A stretch of 64,000 nt of DNA. Source: Closterium sp. NIES-65 (lineage: Eukaryota; Streptophyta; Zygnematophyceae; Desmidiales; Closteriaceae). The notes under the pieces are model-generated. The model was not told where the DNA came from and did not search any database. It saw only the letters and a list, made by a program, of their open reading frames with translations. The translations under genes were made by a program, and so were the position numbers. This document shows positions 1-11,006 of this stretch, in pieces (position 1 is the stretch's first letter; every line of letters begins with the position of its first letter). The stretch is from assembly GCA_948144175.1 (NCBI GenBank), contig CANXME010002067.1:1984001-2048000 (forward strand), in the 5' to 3' direction.

Positions 1-48
1 CACATATGGTGAAGACACTAGTTTTGTTGTCTATGTTTTGGTATAATC

Positions 49-209
49 GAGTCAGCGAGCTGACCGCGGGCAAGAAAAAAAATCACTGCCAGTCGGAAGG
101 CATGCCATCTCAGGAGCCTCAACCCTAAAATTTCAGGGTTTAGGCTCCTGAATTGCATGTCTTAAGCCATGGGGTTTGGTTTTATTGCCTGCGGTCAGCA
201 TGCCGACTC
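49..209. repeat. Small foldback (terminal inverted repeat) element
   Basis: The segments at 49-73 and 185-209 are inverted copies of each other, with the shared core GCTGACCGC(G/A)GGCAA. Between them lies a second near-perfect hairpin at about 112-151, with arms CAGGAGCCT.AACCCT and AGGGTT.AGGCTCCTG. No coding capacity is visible. The structure is that of a foldback MITE, but no target duplication was recognised, so its boundaries are tentative. Confidence 0.4.
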
Positions 210-262
210 ACTCAGTAGCAGTCGTGTAGCGAAACGGTAGCGCCGCCAAGCGCTACTGAGTG
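209..262. repeat. 11-bp perfect inverted repeat
   Basis: CACTCAGTAGC at 209-219 is the exact reverse complement of 252-262 and encloses a 32-nt loop. It abuts the foldback element to its left and may belong to it. No function can be assigned. Confidence 0.35.
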
Positions 263-1049
263 AAGTATACTTGAATGATTAGCACCACTAGTGAGTGTTT
301 TATCACTTCCCACCACTGCAGAAAGCTCTCTATCCACGTCACTGTGTATGGGCAGGAGAGACATCCCTCGCATCTGACAGACTGTAATGAGCCATACTTG
401 CTTGTCCCGGCTCGACCAGTTCACATGTTCAATCAGCTGCCCTCCTAACTGGTTTGCTATTCAGGTCATCATGGACTAGATTTTGCAATGATAGAGGCTA
501 ATGAAAAATAAGCACGCTCCCAGGCCGGGGCGCCATGATGAGTGAATAAGACATGATCATACGGCTGAACAAGGGCCGGCACAGTTGGGCCAGCCTGTTT
601 GCAACACAGGCTAGACAGAACTTTCTGAATGTCCGGCCCGACCTGACCCTGGATTTTGCCCAGTTCGGGTTATGACTTTCAATGTCCTGGCCCGGCCGGG
701 TCGAGTTGGTCCAGCCCAAACAAATACCCAACCCTTGTCCTGAGGGTAATACGGAGAGATCCGTGGCCAGGTGGTCATCACTGTGAGTGGCGGGCTGGAC
801 TGGTGACACCCATGGGTTTCAGGTTCCCACGGATTACTGCAAAGCCCTTGCCTGTCAACATGTGGCGGACCTCCCACAACCTTGTTGTGGAACCAACCCA
901 ATACCACTCTGACAATGCTCAATGGCCCAAGCGACCTGGCTTGGCTCTCCTTCAGATTCAAACCAAACTAGAACCAGCTCAAGCTGTAGTTGCAGGCTTG
1001 AATCATCCATGCAAAGGCGAAATCGCAATCATATTCCTTTGATACTAAC
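263..1049. other. Non-coding, intron-like sequence flanking LRR exon A
   Basis: The right part (about 860-1049) matches the sequence next to LRR exons B, C and D: a shared stretch with CTCCCA.A.CCTTGTTGTG.AACCAA and ACCACTCTGA, ending at a splice-donor-like signal. A CGGGCC-rich, GC-rich stretch at about 590-720 may be a decayed MITE. Small open frames here look fortuitous. Confidence 0.4.
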
Positions 1050-1121
1050 AGCTCTTCAAGGCTAATCATGTTGCCGATGGTGGATGGAATAGACCCAGTC
1101 AAGTTGTTACTAGATAGATCC
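1050..1121 (-). CDS. LRR exon A (72 nt, one leucine-rich repeat)
   Basis: Read on the minus strand, this segment encodes one 24-residue leucine-rich repeat with core NNLTGSIPSTIGNMISL, a good fit to the plant extracellular LRR consensus (LxxNxLTGxIPxxIGxLxxL). It is preceded by a CAG acceptor-like border (CATCAG) and followed by the donor-like GTTAGTATC, giving exactly 72 nt in phase 2. That is the modular exon size known from plant LRR receptor kinases and related proteins. The frame has no stop. It is the last LRR exon seen in the minus-strand order. No kinase, transmembrane or signal-peptide exon is visible in the window, so the full product is unknown. It could be an exon of a very large gene or a duplicated exon relic. 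Confidence 0.6.
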
Positions 1122-2840
1122 CTGATGACGCGCAAAGGGTTCCATGCAAGGAAGGAGAGAAAAAGAGTAAGTATTTGGTGGGAGAGGGAAGTGGAAACAG
1201 AATCAGAAACAGCCGTGAGTGTTTAGCACAGAGATATGATGTGGGAGGACTGATCTAAAAAAAGTGAGTTATGGCAGCGTACTTGCAGCACGCGCAGGAA
1301 GACTATTGTACTCAAGTTATGTTAAAGCCGGGATCTCAAGTACTTTTTCTGTTTTGCAGTTGGTGAATAGTGCTAGGCTGAGATTGGATGGCAAGGTACA
1401 GAAGTTGACGAGGAGTGAAGCGAGGGGTGCGAGAAAAAAACAAGTCGCAGGTTGTTTGCAAGCCTTCTAGGCACGGAAACTGGTTCGGTGCCGAAGCTGA
1501 AGTACCAGAGAATGTTTCAGATTCCCGAAAGTCTCTAGTCCCCAGCAATTTGTTTTGCAATTGAATTAGGGGCAAAATGGGGAATGTGTCGCACAGTCAA
1601 CCCCAAACCCGTCACTCCACTTCGCCCACTCAAACAGGGTGACCCTAGCGTCAACTGTTTTGCAGTTGATGCGCAATTCTTTTACTTGAGATCCTGGCTT
1701 TAAAAACAAGCAAGTACAAGCATTACTTTCTAATTCTATTGTAATATATTCTAGCTTATTCTACTTTCATGCTTTGCAAGTTTGTTCGACGTGGCGCGAA
1801 TGTGATTTGAGGCTCCGGCCACTTTATATCATCATCTAACGGGTCCAGTCAAAATGATTCAAAATTCTTGTTCGGTCCTTTCCGACAATACTAATCCAAA
1901 TTATTCATTTTCGCACCATCTTGGAAACGATTACGATTCAATCGTTCGAAATGGCTAGAGATTTCTGTGAGCGCAGACGAAGCATTGTTTGCCACGTGTG
2001 CCGAACCAGAACCGTGAACAAACCCCCGAGTTCAGTGTTCAGAGCGTGAGTAACCAACCTCACAAAACTATCACTTCGCTGGTCTGGCCACCTGCGCAAA
2101 TGGTCAATTCGTGAGCTTGTAACGCTCGTGTTACTCCATAACGAAGCGTAAACACCTTTTCACGCATTGAAAAATCGAACACGCTGCGCGAGCAGCAGTG
2201 GCAACACCAGCAGTTGCCTGCTCGAACACGTGAGCAACTGCCACCTTAAACGAAAGTGGCAGCGCGAGCAGCAGCAAATCACAGCCTCCAAAAGCAGTGG
2301 CACGTGCAGCTGCTCGAACCGAACTCATCACGTGAGCAGTGGCCAATCTGAACCACTAAAAAGTGGTGGCGTGAACTAGACTCTTTGACAGGCACCGTTC
2401 GCTGCGATTGGTTCCTGAACACCTTCAGCAGTTCAAATTGGTCGAAGACTTCACTTGACTTCTCCGCGATAGTAGGAGACTCGTTTCTCCTCAGCGTCGA
2501 CCTGGAAACTTCTGATGCGCACCGTTTTAAGTGAAATCGGCAGATTGAAATACAAGGGATGATTTTTGTATTTGACAATCCTCTCCCTCAATTTGTCGAT
2601 TTTACACCATAACCTTCACTTTCTGTTGAAGATTTTTTCGTTCCCCATCCTGTTAATCACTCCTGAACTGTTTTGTCTGTCACCCGTTGCCTTCCAGGCG
2701 TGTCTTTCAGCTCCCTCATATCTTTAATTAGATCAACCCGAAAGAGTTGTTGTTGCTTCACTGATCAAGCTAGGCTTGTCCCCATCAACTTCCTCCGTAA
2801 CATGCTCCTCATAAATGGTCCCAATCAGCATCATCTCTCG
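1122..2840. other. No recognisable gene
   Basis: Sequence of ordinary composition with only short open frames. The first part (1122-1200) continues the intron-like repeat shared with the other LRR units (GGGTTCCAT, then purine-rich AGTAAGTA.TTGG.GGGAGAG). The remainder has AGCAGTGGCA-type short internal repeats at about 2190-2350 but no domain that I recognise. Confidence 0.4.
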
Positions 2841-2865
2841 CTCAAAAGTTATCAGCTTCCTACGT

Positions 2866-3765
2866 TCACTGCCCACTTAAGTGCAGCATCAACCCATTGG
2901 TGTAGAGGCAATTGACTCCAAATTGCCCTGCTGCTCTTCCCTCATACTGTTCCGTTTTCCATGCACGATCCGCTACCATGGTGACCCCATGCTTCTCGCC
3001 TTCTTTCCCATTGGCTTTCAAGTAGCTTGGATCCCACAAATCTGGTCGTTCGTGACAGTTCACCCGCGTGTGCCCCGGCTTTTGACAATATGAACAATTT
3101 CCCTGAAAGCCGGCAAATCCGCTACCGTAATCACTCCTCAATGGTCCGTTATTCCAACGTCCATAGTCACGCGCATTATCTCCCTTTCCTGTGAAATCAA
3201 CATTCCACCTCCCATAGCTTTCGCCCCTAGCTTCTTGGAGTCCGGTCACGTCTCTTTGCTGCCTGCAACCCATTTTATCACATCAGCTCCGCATGCTCCT
3301 CCAGCTGCCTCCTTGCATGTTGTAGCCACCATTCTCGTCGGCTTCGCTACTCATTTGGCAGCTCCTGAACTTGTCCTCCAGAAGATTGCTTCTCACTTAT
3401 TGTTGGTTCTGTGGGAGACTCAACCCACTGGTAAATTGCAGCCATGATTCGGGTAGTAACGACAACATCCTAAAACACTTCGGCTGTTCAGGATACACGA
3501 TTCCGACCATCGTCAGCTTCATGTATATGTCTCGTATCTTGTCAAGCATAGGCTGCAATAGTCCCCCTTCATTTACTCTCAACGAAGATAACTCCCGTTC
3601 CAGCATTAGTATAGCTGCAACTGACATTGGGGTGTGCAGGTCCTTAAACATGACCCATGCGGTCCACACTTCGGATCCTCCAACAAATGCATGGTATGCG
3701 CTCGTTGATTGAGCTCCAAGCTTTGTGACATAAGATAATATCCCATTGACGTTTTCTCGTCCCAT
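2866..3765 (-). pseudogene. Degenerate Ty1/copia gag fragment
   Basis: Two minus-strand open pieces (3397-3765 and 2866-3273) carry parts of a retrotransposon capsid protein. The upstream piece resembles the copia gag (UBN2-type) helical region. The downstream piece has a CCHC zinc knuckle, CSYCQKPGHTRVNC (Cx2Cx4Hx4C), the nucleic-acid-binding motif at the end of Gag. A matching minus-strand primer-binding site lies upstream at 4031-4042, so the element is oriented leftwards. The pieces are separated by stops or frameshifts, and no protease, integrase or reverse transcriptase follows. It is therefore a decayed remnant, and it is not of the same family as the copia copies at 9.6-17.4 and 38-48 kb. 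Confidence 0.65.
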
Positions 3766-4030
3766 TCTTCTTGCATAGCCGGGTCGTTTGGTCTTTCTTC
3801 CTGCCTAAATTACAACTGCATCTTCAATGCCCACTCGTCATATCCCGTGCCGTTGAACTTTTCAACCATGAAGTTCCCCAATATCTCTTTTAACAAGGAC
3901 CCCTAGCTGGATATCGTCATCCTTGGCGCCGAAACCCCCGTTGCATGGTCTCCGCTGCTTTCCTGACTTGAGGACCCTTCTCTCGCATATGTACCCATGG
4001 TGTTCCACCGGCAACTACGTAGTAACCCGA

Positions 4031-4042
4031 GCTCTGATACCA
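4031..4042 (-). other. Primer-binding site of the degenerate copia element
   Basis: On the minus strand the sequence reads TGGTATCAGAGC. This is the typical Ty1/copia primer-binding site, complementary to the 3' part of initiator methionine tRNA. It lies three bases from the presumed 5' LTR end. Confidence 0.7.
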
Positions 4043-4045
4043 CTT

Positions 4046-4128
4046 GTTACATCAGATAGATACGATCATGTTCACGACTTAGCCATAAAACCTTATTTGA
4101 TGCATGATCAACGTTGCATATATTGTGG
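4046..4128 (-). repeat. Truncated 5' LTR of the degenerate copia element
   Basis: Sequence next to the primer site begins TGTTAC on the plus strand, as expected for an LTR edge. It is cut off at 4128, where an hAT-type repeat begins (TAGACATGAGCAA). The rest of the LTR could not be located with certainty to the right of that insertion. Confidence 0.4.
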
Positions 4129-6236
4129 TAGACATGAGCAAAAATTCGAACTCCTGTTCGGTTCGACTCGAAAGTGTTCGACTCGAACGTGTTCGAGTGG
4201 GTTTTTTGCTCAAAATTGTTCGTGACGAACACCAAGGTGTTCGTGACGAACATGTTCGACTGTTCGAGTGTTTGTGTGCAGAAAAATGCAGGAACACCTA
4301 GGTGTTCGCGAACACAACGTGTTCGTCGCAGACACCTAGGTGTTCGTGCATTTTTCTGCGCGTCAAAGTTTGACGCACTGGTTGGATCTAAAAGGGGAGG
4401 GCGACGATTGAGCTCAAGAATGAGCTCAATCATTGATATAGCCTAAGGATGGCATTCCGCCCCCTACCCACTTAAACTGACACATTCCCACGGTTGAAAT
4501 TCCACGTTGTGGCTGGAAACGTTAGGTATAATAGAACATAGAATGTACTATAATAGAACGTAGCATGTACTCCAAACTCGTAAGTTGAAGATTCGTCTCT
4601 ACCATTAGGGTTTCCACCACCGTTGAAGGGGTTTCCACCGTTAAAGGCCACACCCCGAATTACACAACGAAGTCAACGAAAAATTTGTAGGTTCGGGAAA
4701 CCCCAGAGACAGTTTCGGTGGGGAAATCGAGAACCAATCGCGTCAAAAACCCAATCAAAACCCTCGACCAATCACACGAAAGTGGTCACAGTTTTGGGCC
4801 CGACACGGTAATTCTGGATGTGTCCTTTAAGTTTAGGATCATAGTGACAATCCCCTCCCCACACCTCGCTGCCGCATTACCGTTCTAGCTAGGGTTTAGG
4901 TTTCTTCGGCGGTCGCGGAAGTGTTTAATTGTAGAGAATTGTAATGCTAACCCCTCAGAGGGGAACACGAACATGTTCTTGGCGAACATGTTCGTGTTCG
5001 CCAAAATGTTCGAAATGTTCGCCTCTCCAGGCGAACTTCGAACACCCCTTCGGGTGAAAAGTGTTCGGCGAGCCGAACACTGTTCGGTTCGCCGAACGGC
5101 CATGTTTGAGCCCAGGCGAATGCGAACATGTTCGTGTTCGCCTTATGCTCATCCCTATCCATGTCATCGCGAGCGGCTACATCGAGGAGCATGCGAACTG
5201 TGGGAGGGCCGTGGAGATGCTACATCAATTACGTACTAGATACTAACTGCCTTAGTTGATATTGAAACTCTCTCCTCGAGGTCACCTCTAAGGGTCCTTG
5301 GGTGCTTGGCTGAAGCCAGCCCCTATCCAAGGGACCAAGCGTGTAGAGCGAGAGTTGCAGTGTTAGCTGAGGTGCACTAGCACTTGTCGCTTCCTTGGCG
5401 TTGTAAAAAAAATGAGTTATGGCAGAGTACATGCAACAAGCTAGACATGAGCAAAAATTCGAACTCCTGTTCGGTTCGACTCGAAAGTGTTCGACTCGAA
5501 CATGTTCGAGTGGGTTTTTTGCTCAAAATTGTTCGTGACGAACACCAAGGTGTTCGTGACGAACATGTTCGACTGTTCGAGTGTTCGTGTGCAGAAAAAT
5601 GCAGGAACACCTAGGTGTTCGCGAACACAACGTGTTCGTCGCAGACACCTAGGTGTTCGTGCATTTTTCTGCGCGTCAAAGTTTGACGCACTGTTGGATC
5701 TAAAAGGGGAGGGCGACGATTGAGCTCAAGAATGAGCTCAATCGTTGATATAGCCTAAGGATGGCATTCCGCCCCCTACCCACTTAACCTAACACATTCC
5801 CACGGTTAAAATTCCACGTTGTGGCTGGAAACGTTAGGTATAAGGTTGGATTAGGGTAGGAGACGGTTAAGAGAAGGAACTAAGGGCATTACGATTTAGG
5901 TTGGAATCAAGCAAGGCGAAATTGGATATCCACCAGATCTGCGCCAAGCCTAACTATATCTCTTGTAGGGCTATAAGGAACGTGGCATTGCTTCTAATAC
6001 ACTCCCCCTGCCTCAATGTGACTATACTGAAAAAACCCCCCAAGGAAAACTGTTTGAGTTCGGGTCAAACACCTTAGTGTTCGGCCTCAAAACTGTTCGA
6101 ACCTATACTCGAACGGGGAACGCTAACATTTAGGAAAACTGTTAGAGTCAAACGTGTTTGGTTCGGTTTGAATTGACCAAGTGTTCGCAAACTGTTCGAG
6201 ACAAACGTGTTCCGTTCGCTCGTTGCTCATGTCTAT
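4129..6236. mobile_element. Composite non-autonomous hAT element (GTTCG family)
   Basis: The left end TAGACATGAGCAA (4129) and right end TTGCTCATGTCTA (ends 6236) are perfect 13-bp inverted repeats of each other. They carry the same GACATGAGC variant of the family's usual GGGATGAGC. The flanking octamers TATTGTGG and TGATGTGG agree at 6 of 8 positions, a weak target duplication. The interior is dense in GAACA/TGTTCG palindromes, contains two copies of the transposase-5' end (4129-4530 and 5442-5842), and has one 3'-type end at about 4962-5157 finishing ATGCTCATCCCTA. It therefore looks like one element with an internal duplication, or two nested elements. No transposase is encoded. Confidence 0.6.
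5442..5842 (+). repeat. 400-bp direct duplicate of 4129-4530
   Basis: This block repeats 4129-4530 almost base for base. Differences include one missing G in the CTGGTTGG/CTGTTGG stretch and a few substitutions. Both contain the TAGACATGAGCAA end, the GTTCG palindrome array, a CACCTAGGTGTTCG inverted pair and the GAGCTCAAGAATGAGCTC palindrome also seen at the right end of the 31.6-36.1 kb hAT element. The duplication is recent relative to the family. Confidence 0.75.
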
Positions 6237-7204
6237 GATGTGGGGATAGTAGCAAGTTTGATCAAACCATCCCTACCGAGCACGTGCAATGGATGCTAAC
6301 GGCTGATACCAGAAGAAAAAAGTACAGACAAAAACAAAAATATGACTGAATTGAATGGTAAGAGAGGGACGAGTGATCTCACAAAAGGAGAATGACTGAA
6401 GAGAACATGGGAAGCTAACATGTGATTGTGATACCAGCTAAAAAGGTTTCTGGTTGCAAAATCCGTTTCACATTGAGGATTCAGAGAGGAATGGCTATAA
6501 TAATTCTGGAAGGAATAACGCAAGGTTGAAACGGGTTGGGACGGAACGAGCCATTGCTTATGTCCAGCCATGCTTGCTTGTCTCGGCTTGACCTTCTTGC
6601 CTATGACGGATGCGCCACGATCCCGGTCAGCAGCTCGGTCTCTCGTCAGATCCATCGCCACCCAAACAAATGGATTTGTCAGCTCGTCCCTCCTCATTGG
6701 GTCTGCCATGTCTTTCCAAGAACATTTCCGCTAGTGGAAAATGCTGATCGCGACAAACTTAGACGACTCGTCATGAGGTTTCCTAAAAGTTTTGCAGACC
6801 AAGCTTGGCCAACTCAAAAGGAATAGCAACGGACAAGCAAATTGAGAACATCGCCCAACCCAAAGTGTCCCGATCCTGGCCCGGTAGGCATGTTTGGCCA
6901 TGGGAGCATATACCAAAACCAACTTAGGTTCAGCTCTTTCTCTCACTAAATATCAAAGCACATCCTGTTCTCCCATACCTCCTCCAAGGATACCACGTGT
7001 ACGGTTTGAGAATCACAATTTTACCATGATTGTGCGGGGATGCGGCATAAGCATAGGTTCAGGCAAGGGCCAGCCCGGATGCATTAGGTAGGATTATAGG
7101 GTCAGACCAAGGCCAACCATAATTCTGGCTTGGCAAGTTGTAATACCTCCTCATCATGAAGCGCTTCAGGGACCAATGGTGGACACTGCAACAATAATAT
7201 GCAT
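6237..7204. other. Intergenic or intronic repeat-derived sequence
   Basis: No gene is recognised. A stretch at about 6530-6835 is a diverged relative of the sequence at 7600-7960 and 20225-20590 (shared words include GCTTGTCTCG.CTTGACC and GTCATGAGG.TTC). The region is therefore probably part of the same ancient duplicated intron material. Confidence 0.4.
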
Positions 7205-7211
7205 GCCTTAC

Positions 7212-7283
7212 AAGGATGAAAGGCGAGTGAGGACGCCAATTGTTGGAGGGAGTTGGCCAGTGAGATTGTTCCAGCTTACATCA
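7212..7283 (-). CDS. LRR exon F (72 nt)
   Basis: On the minus strand this encodes a 24-residue LRR with core WNNLTGQLPPTIGVLTRL. It is bounded by a strong acceptor (pyrimidine-rich tract then TTGCAG) and a donor GTAAGGC. It is exactly 72 nt, in phase 2, with no stop. The sequence differs clearly from exons A-E, so it is an independent repeat of the protein and not a recent copy. A truncated relic of another LRR exon lies immediately upstream in transcription order (7305-7346). Confidence 0.6.
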
Positions 7284-7304
7284 CTGCAACAAAAGTGAGA
7301 GAAG

Positions 7305-7346
7305 ATAGATGGAATAGGCCCAGTCAAAGCAATGCTAACAAAATTC
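7305..7346 (-). pseudogene. Truncated LRR exon relic
   Basis: The minus strand begins after a CAG acceptor-like border and reads about 14 codons with the LRR core ALTGPIPS. It aligns with the first 39 nt of LRR exon A, then runs into the pyrimidine tract of exon F's acceptor. The 3' half of the exon and its donor are missing. Confidence 0.4.
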
Positions 7347-8052
7347 CTGACGATTTGTACATGCCAGAGGTTTCGCATGTAAAGACATGAAGACACCAAG
7401 GAATATTCTCAGCAGTTGTAGAAGTTAGGAGAGTTTAAGGGAGTGAGGCGAAGAAAGCATGACATGCTATCTTATAGTTATGGCACTCATGACATCCTAT
7501 GAGGACCTCTCAGGTTAGCATGGAGAAAGTCGTGATAGAAAGAGAATCGAGTTAAGACAAGCCGGCGATCTGAGTATAAAACTCGATGGAATCAAATGGG
7601 TCTCGACGAGCCAAGACCCATCTTGTTGGCTCATTGAACTAGTGTGGCTCATGCGGTCTGGCAGAAGGTGGTAAGCCATACCTGCTTGTCTCGACTTGAC
7701 CGGCTTGCCTACGATGGGCGAGCCTACGAGACAAGCCACGAGCCCGATCAGGATCAGTTGCCCAACCGGCTCGTCAGCCCACCAGCTCATGGCAACTTGA
7801 AATACACCGGCTTATCTTGGACCTATGCTCGTGCCCAATCTGGAACCTTTACGAGTCTTTCATGGCTCCGTGAGGACATTTCAGATGGTGTCAAATGCTG
7901 GTTGTAACAGGCTTGGACCCTTTGTCATGAGGCTTCTTACAATAGCGGCAGATTAAGCTTGGCCCAACTCAAACAGACGGGCATCGGCTATCAAAGCAAG
8001 AATAACGCTCATCCCAAACCCTCACAATCCCGTCCCGGTCATGTCTGGCCAT

Positions 8053-8841
8053 TAGGCATGATCATCCTGCCCCGGCGGGTCGGGTCGACCCGACCCGACC
8101 CGGGCGGTCAATGTCTAGGGTTTGTTTGTTCCCTCGACATTGACATTCCCTCGACAAGTTGCACTAAAGCAGATCGCGAAGTCAATGTCTAAACCCTAGA
8201 CCGGAGCTGCTGTAGTAATCCATTACCTAACTGCTGCTGTAGTAGGTCATCGTCAAAGTGATGAGGAAGAAATCGAACGCAAAGATTATTGAAGGGAAAA
8301 GCGGCCTGACATTGAGTGAGTCTGGTAGAAGTTGGCAACAAATCGGATGGGGTGAAGGTGGGTTGTGAGCGGTGGATAAGAGGGAATGATCCACCAACAA
8401 TCTCGAAATTCAGATCTGAAGTTGCTTTAGCAACGCGCGAACTCAGATCTGAATTTCTAGCCTCAAATTTGAGTTCGCCAGATCGCGAACTCATCTGAAT
8501 TTATTTTTCCGGTCAGCCCGAGCCAAATTTGGCGAATTTTATAAAAATCCGCAGCATACGAATTCTAGATGCGTGTAAACTCAATACGCAACTTGAAACT
8601 AGCGTTTTTCCAACTTAGGAACCTCTTACCCTGCATATGGGGTCCTGGCCCGACCCGACCCGACCCGGCCCCTACGCGACCCGACCCGGGGGCGGGTCAC
8701 GCTTGACCCGGCACCCGATACCCGGGTCGGGCCAGGATTTTTTGAAGTTCCGACCCAACCCGACCCGACCCGGAACCCGGCTGGCCCGCCCAAGTCGGGT
8801 CGGGTCGGGTCGGGTCGGGTCGGGCCTAATGATCATGCCTA
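8053..8841. mobile_element. hAT-type MITE with CGGGTC/GACCCG subterminal repeats
   Basis: The element begins TAGGCATGATCAT and ends ATGATCATGCCTA, perfect inverted repeats. The flanking octamers CTGGCCAT (8045-8052) and CTAGCCAT (8842-8849) are 8-bp target duplications with one mismatch. The homologous block at about 20665-20675 retains the unoccupied site (CTGACCAT), which proves insertion. Both ends are tandem arrays of CGGGTCGGGTC or its complement. The interior has no transposase, only short AT-richer sequence. The 8-bp duplication points to the hAT superfamily. Confidence 0.8.
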
Positions 8842-9451
8842 CTAGCCATCGACGCATAAACCAGATTAGCCTAGTTAGAGCTCAGCTCTTGCTAATTTTG
8901 AAAACCAAAACAGTTCGCACATACTTCTTACAAAGGGTAGCACAAATACGGTTTGAGAAACCGCATTATGACAATGATTGTGCGGGAATGAGACATAGGA
9001 ATAGGGTTACACAAGGGCCAGCAATGTGCATTAGAAAGGGGTATAGGACCAGAACAAGACCAACCTTCTTACCCATCGAGTAGCAACTCAAGCATTGGAC
9101 TTTTGTTGGCTTGCTGCAACAAGGGCATGTACTGTGTCTGCCGTGCCACAGCCCAAGCGCGGCATGTTTGAAGCCATGTACACAAAAATTTGGCAGACAC
9201 GATGCTCATTGCTGCGGATTTAGTTGGAAAATCCAAATTTAGCCACTGTCAATCACCATGTGATGGACCTCCCATAGCCTTGTTGTGAAACCAATCCCAT
9301 ACCACTCTGATGGTCCTCAATGGCCCTAGCGGGCTGGCCCGGCTCCTCCACACTCATGCCCAAAACGAACCACAAACAAGTAATTGAATGAATAAATCAA
9401 AGCCATCCAAGCCAAAGGTGAAAGCTCAATCATTATTGCCTTGATACTGAC

Positions 9452-9523
9452 AGTATTTGAAGGCTGATCATATTGCCGATGGTGGATGGAATGGACCTAG
9501 TCAATTTGTTATATGATAGATCC
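9452..9523 (-). CDS. LRR exon B (72 nt)
   Basis: The minus strand encodes a 24-residue LRR with core YNKLTRSIPSTIGNMISL, bounded by a CATCAG acceptor-like border and a GTCAGTATC donor. The usual G of the LTG motif is replaced by R. The frame is open and the phase is the same as in A, C, D and E. It lies in duplication block B, 46 nt from the target-site duplication of the copia element. Confidence 0.6.
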
Positions 9524-9574
9524 CTGATGGTACATACACGCGACGGGTTCCATACAAAAAAAAGTGAGGGATAG

Positions 9575-10163
9575 TGTAGAAAATCAGACCTATGTGCACA
9601 ATGTGCACAAGGAGAAGCTGGTTCTGAGATGTTGAAAAAGGTCTACAAAGAGAAAGTTAACTGAAGTAATGAATACAAACAAAACAAAAGCTAAAATAGG
9701 CAGAAAGTGAAGAGAGCTAGCTTGGAGGCGACTTGGGCTCGTCCAGGTGAGGAATTTGGTACTCAAGGGACTTGGGATGGCCAAATGGGTGCTCAAGTCG
9801 CCCACAGTCAAGATGGGGACGTGAGGGACCCTCAAAGTGGGCCTGGAAGCGTCTCCTCTAGTGGAACCGCGATTCCACGAATTGGAAACGCGAATTCCAA
9901 GCTGGAGCCGCGTTTCCAATGTTGAAATTCGTGGGTCCAGGCTGGAGCCGCGTCTCCAAGGATGGGAAACGTGCTGGGTTGCCCCAAAGGCGAATTTGGG
10001 GTGCCTAGCACTTGATAAAGTCACTCAGGGGGCACCCTATAACTAATATAACCCAACCCCTATTGTCTACACTATTATAATGTAAGCAAATACATACAAA
10101 CCATAAAACAAACTAGTGAACTAACCTTCAGCATTATTATAGTAAAATAAGTACCTAACAACA
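9575..10163 (-). repeat. 3' LTR of copia copy 1
   Basis: Reads TGTAGAAAATC...CTAACAACA on the plus strand (TGTTGTTAGG...TCTACA in the element's sense). The polypurine tract AAGGGGGGG of the minus strand lies at 10164-10172, immediately inside. This LTR carries the CAGACC/CACAATG variants also seen in the 3' LTRs of copies 2 and 3. Confidence 0.85.
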
Positions 10164-10370
10164 CCCCCCCTTAGGGTGACACCGAGGGAGAGATCAAAGA
10201 AGAAGTAGTAGGGCGAAGGCCGATGCAGGACTGTAGACGCTGAAGTGTGTCACGAGGGAGAGGCTTGGTCCCCAAATCAGCAAGGTTATCACGGCTAGGG
10301 ATGTAGTGCAGCGAGATATGCCCTTTGTCAACATGATCACGGAGGAAATGGTGGCGGATGTCGATGTGTT

Positions 10371-10819
10371 CTATGTTCGGAAAGACGCAGCTAGGACGCT
10401 GCGTCCTGCGTCCGGACGCTAGGACGCAGGACGCACGTCGAAAAAAATTTCGGGCAGCCCGGAGGGGGGGGGTGGTGGAGGGTAACATTCCCACCCCTCC
10501 CCTCCCCAAGGGATACAAGTTGGAGGAGGACGGGGAGAGGGAGGTGGACGAGGACGACCCGGCAGTCGACGAATACAAGGACCAGGAAGCGATGGACGAA
10601 GAGGAGGAGAGCGAGGATGATGGGGATGCGTGATGGTTGACTTGATGCAGTGCAGTGGTAGTTTAGTATGCATGGTCGTAAATGGTTGGATTAAACGTAA
10701 TGTGTGTGTGTGAGGCCTTGTGAAATGTGTGACACGTGACTCACCTTAATCTCAAATTTTGGGGGAAGCTTATGCTAAACCCGGGAAAATTTTGTGGTCG
10801 GGGACAATTTTGTGGTATG

Positions 10820-10853
<34 letters not shown>

Positions 10854-11006
10854 TCCCAAGCCCTATACAACTTTTTTTGGCCTGCCCGGGGGTTTTTTTT
10901 GCCCTGCCCGGCCTTGCGTCTTTTTGTGCGTCTTACAGGTCAAGGGTCAGCGTCCTGCGTCTGGACGCATGCGTCCAGGACGCAGGACGCGTCTTTCTGA
11001 ACATAG
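10371..11006 (+). mobile_element. hAT MITE with GGACGC subterminal repeats, inside copia copy 1
   Basis: The inverted ends are CTATGTTCGGAAAGACGC and the complement of GCGTCTTTCTGAACATAG (17 of 18 match). A perfect 8-bp duplication GATGTGTT flanks it (10363-10370 and 11007-11014), and copia copy 2 has the uninterrupted site at about 39086. GGACGC/GCGTCC palindromes crowd both ends. An open frame at about 10475-10633 encodes a tail (GNIPTPPLPKGYKLEE then acidic) that resembles the C-terminus of the intact transposase at 27.8-30.0 kb. It is therefore an internally deleted relative of an autonomous element of that clade. It contains a run of about 31 C at 10819-10850. Confidence 0.85.

Larger units (their letters stand above)
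7548..9569. repeat. Duplicated LRR-intron block (copy B)
   Basis: This block is homologous, in the same orientation, to 20173-21440. The shared sequence runs from CGAGTTAAGACAAGCCGG through to the LRR exon and the purine-rich stretch beyond. Copy B differs by carrying the MITE at 8053-8841 and by being cut at its right end by the copia element at 9575. The homology covers both the 72-nt exon and its flanking non-coding DNA, so the unit was copied at the DNA level. Confidence 0.7.

Noticed and set aside
4134..4446. GTTCG-rich segments as a regulatory-site array or satellite
   Set aside because: Comparison with the 31.6-36.1 kb element and target duplications shows they are transposon ends.
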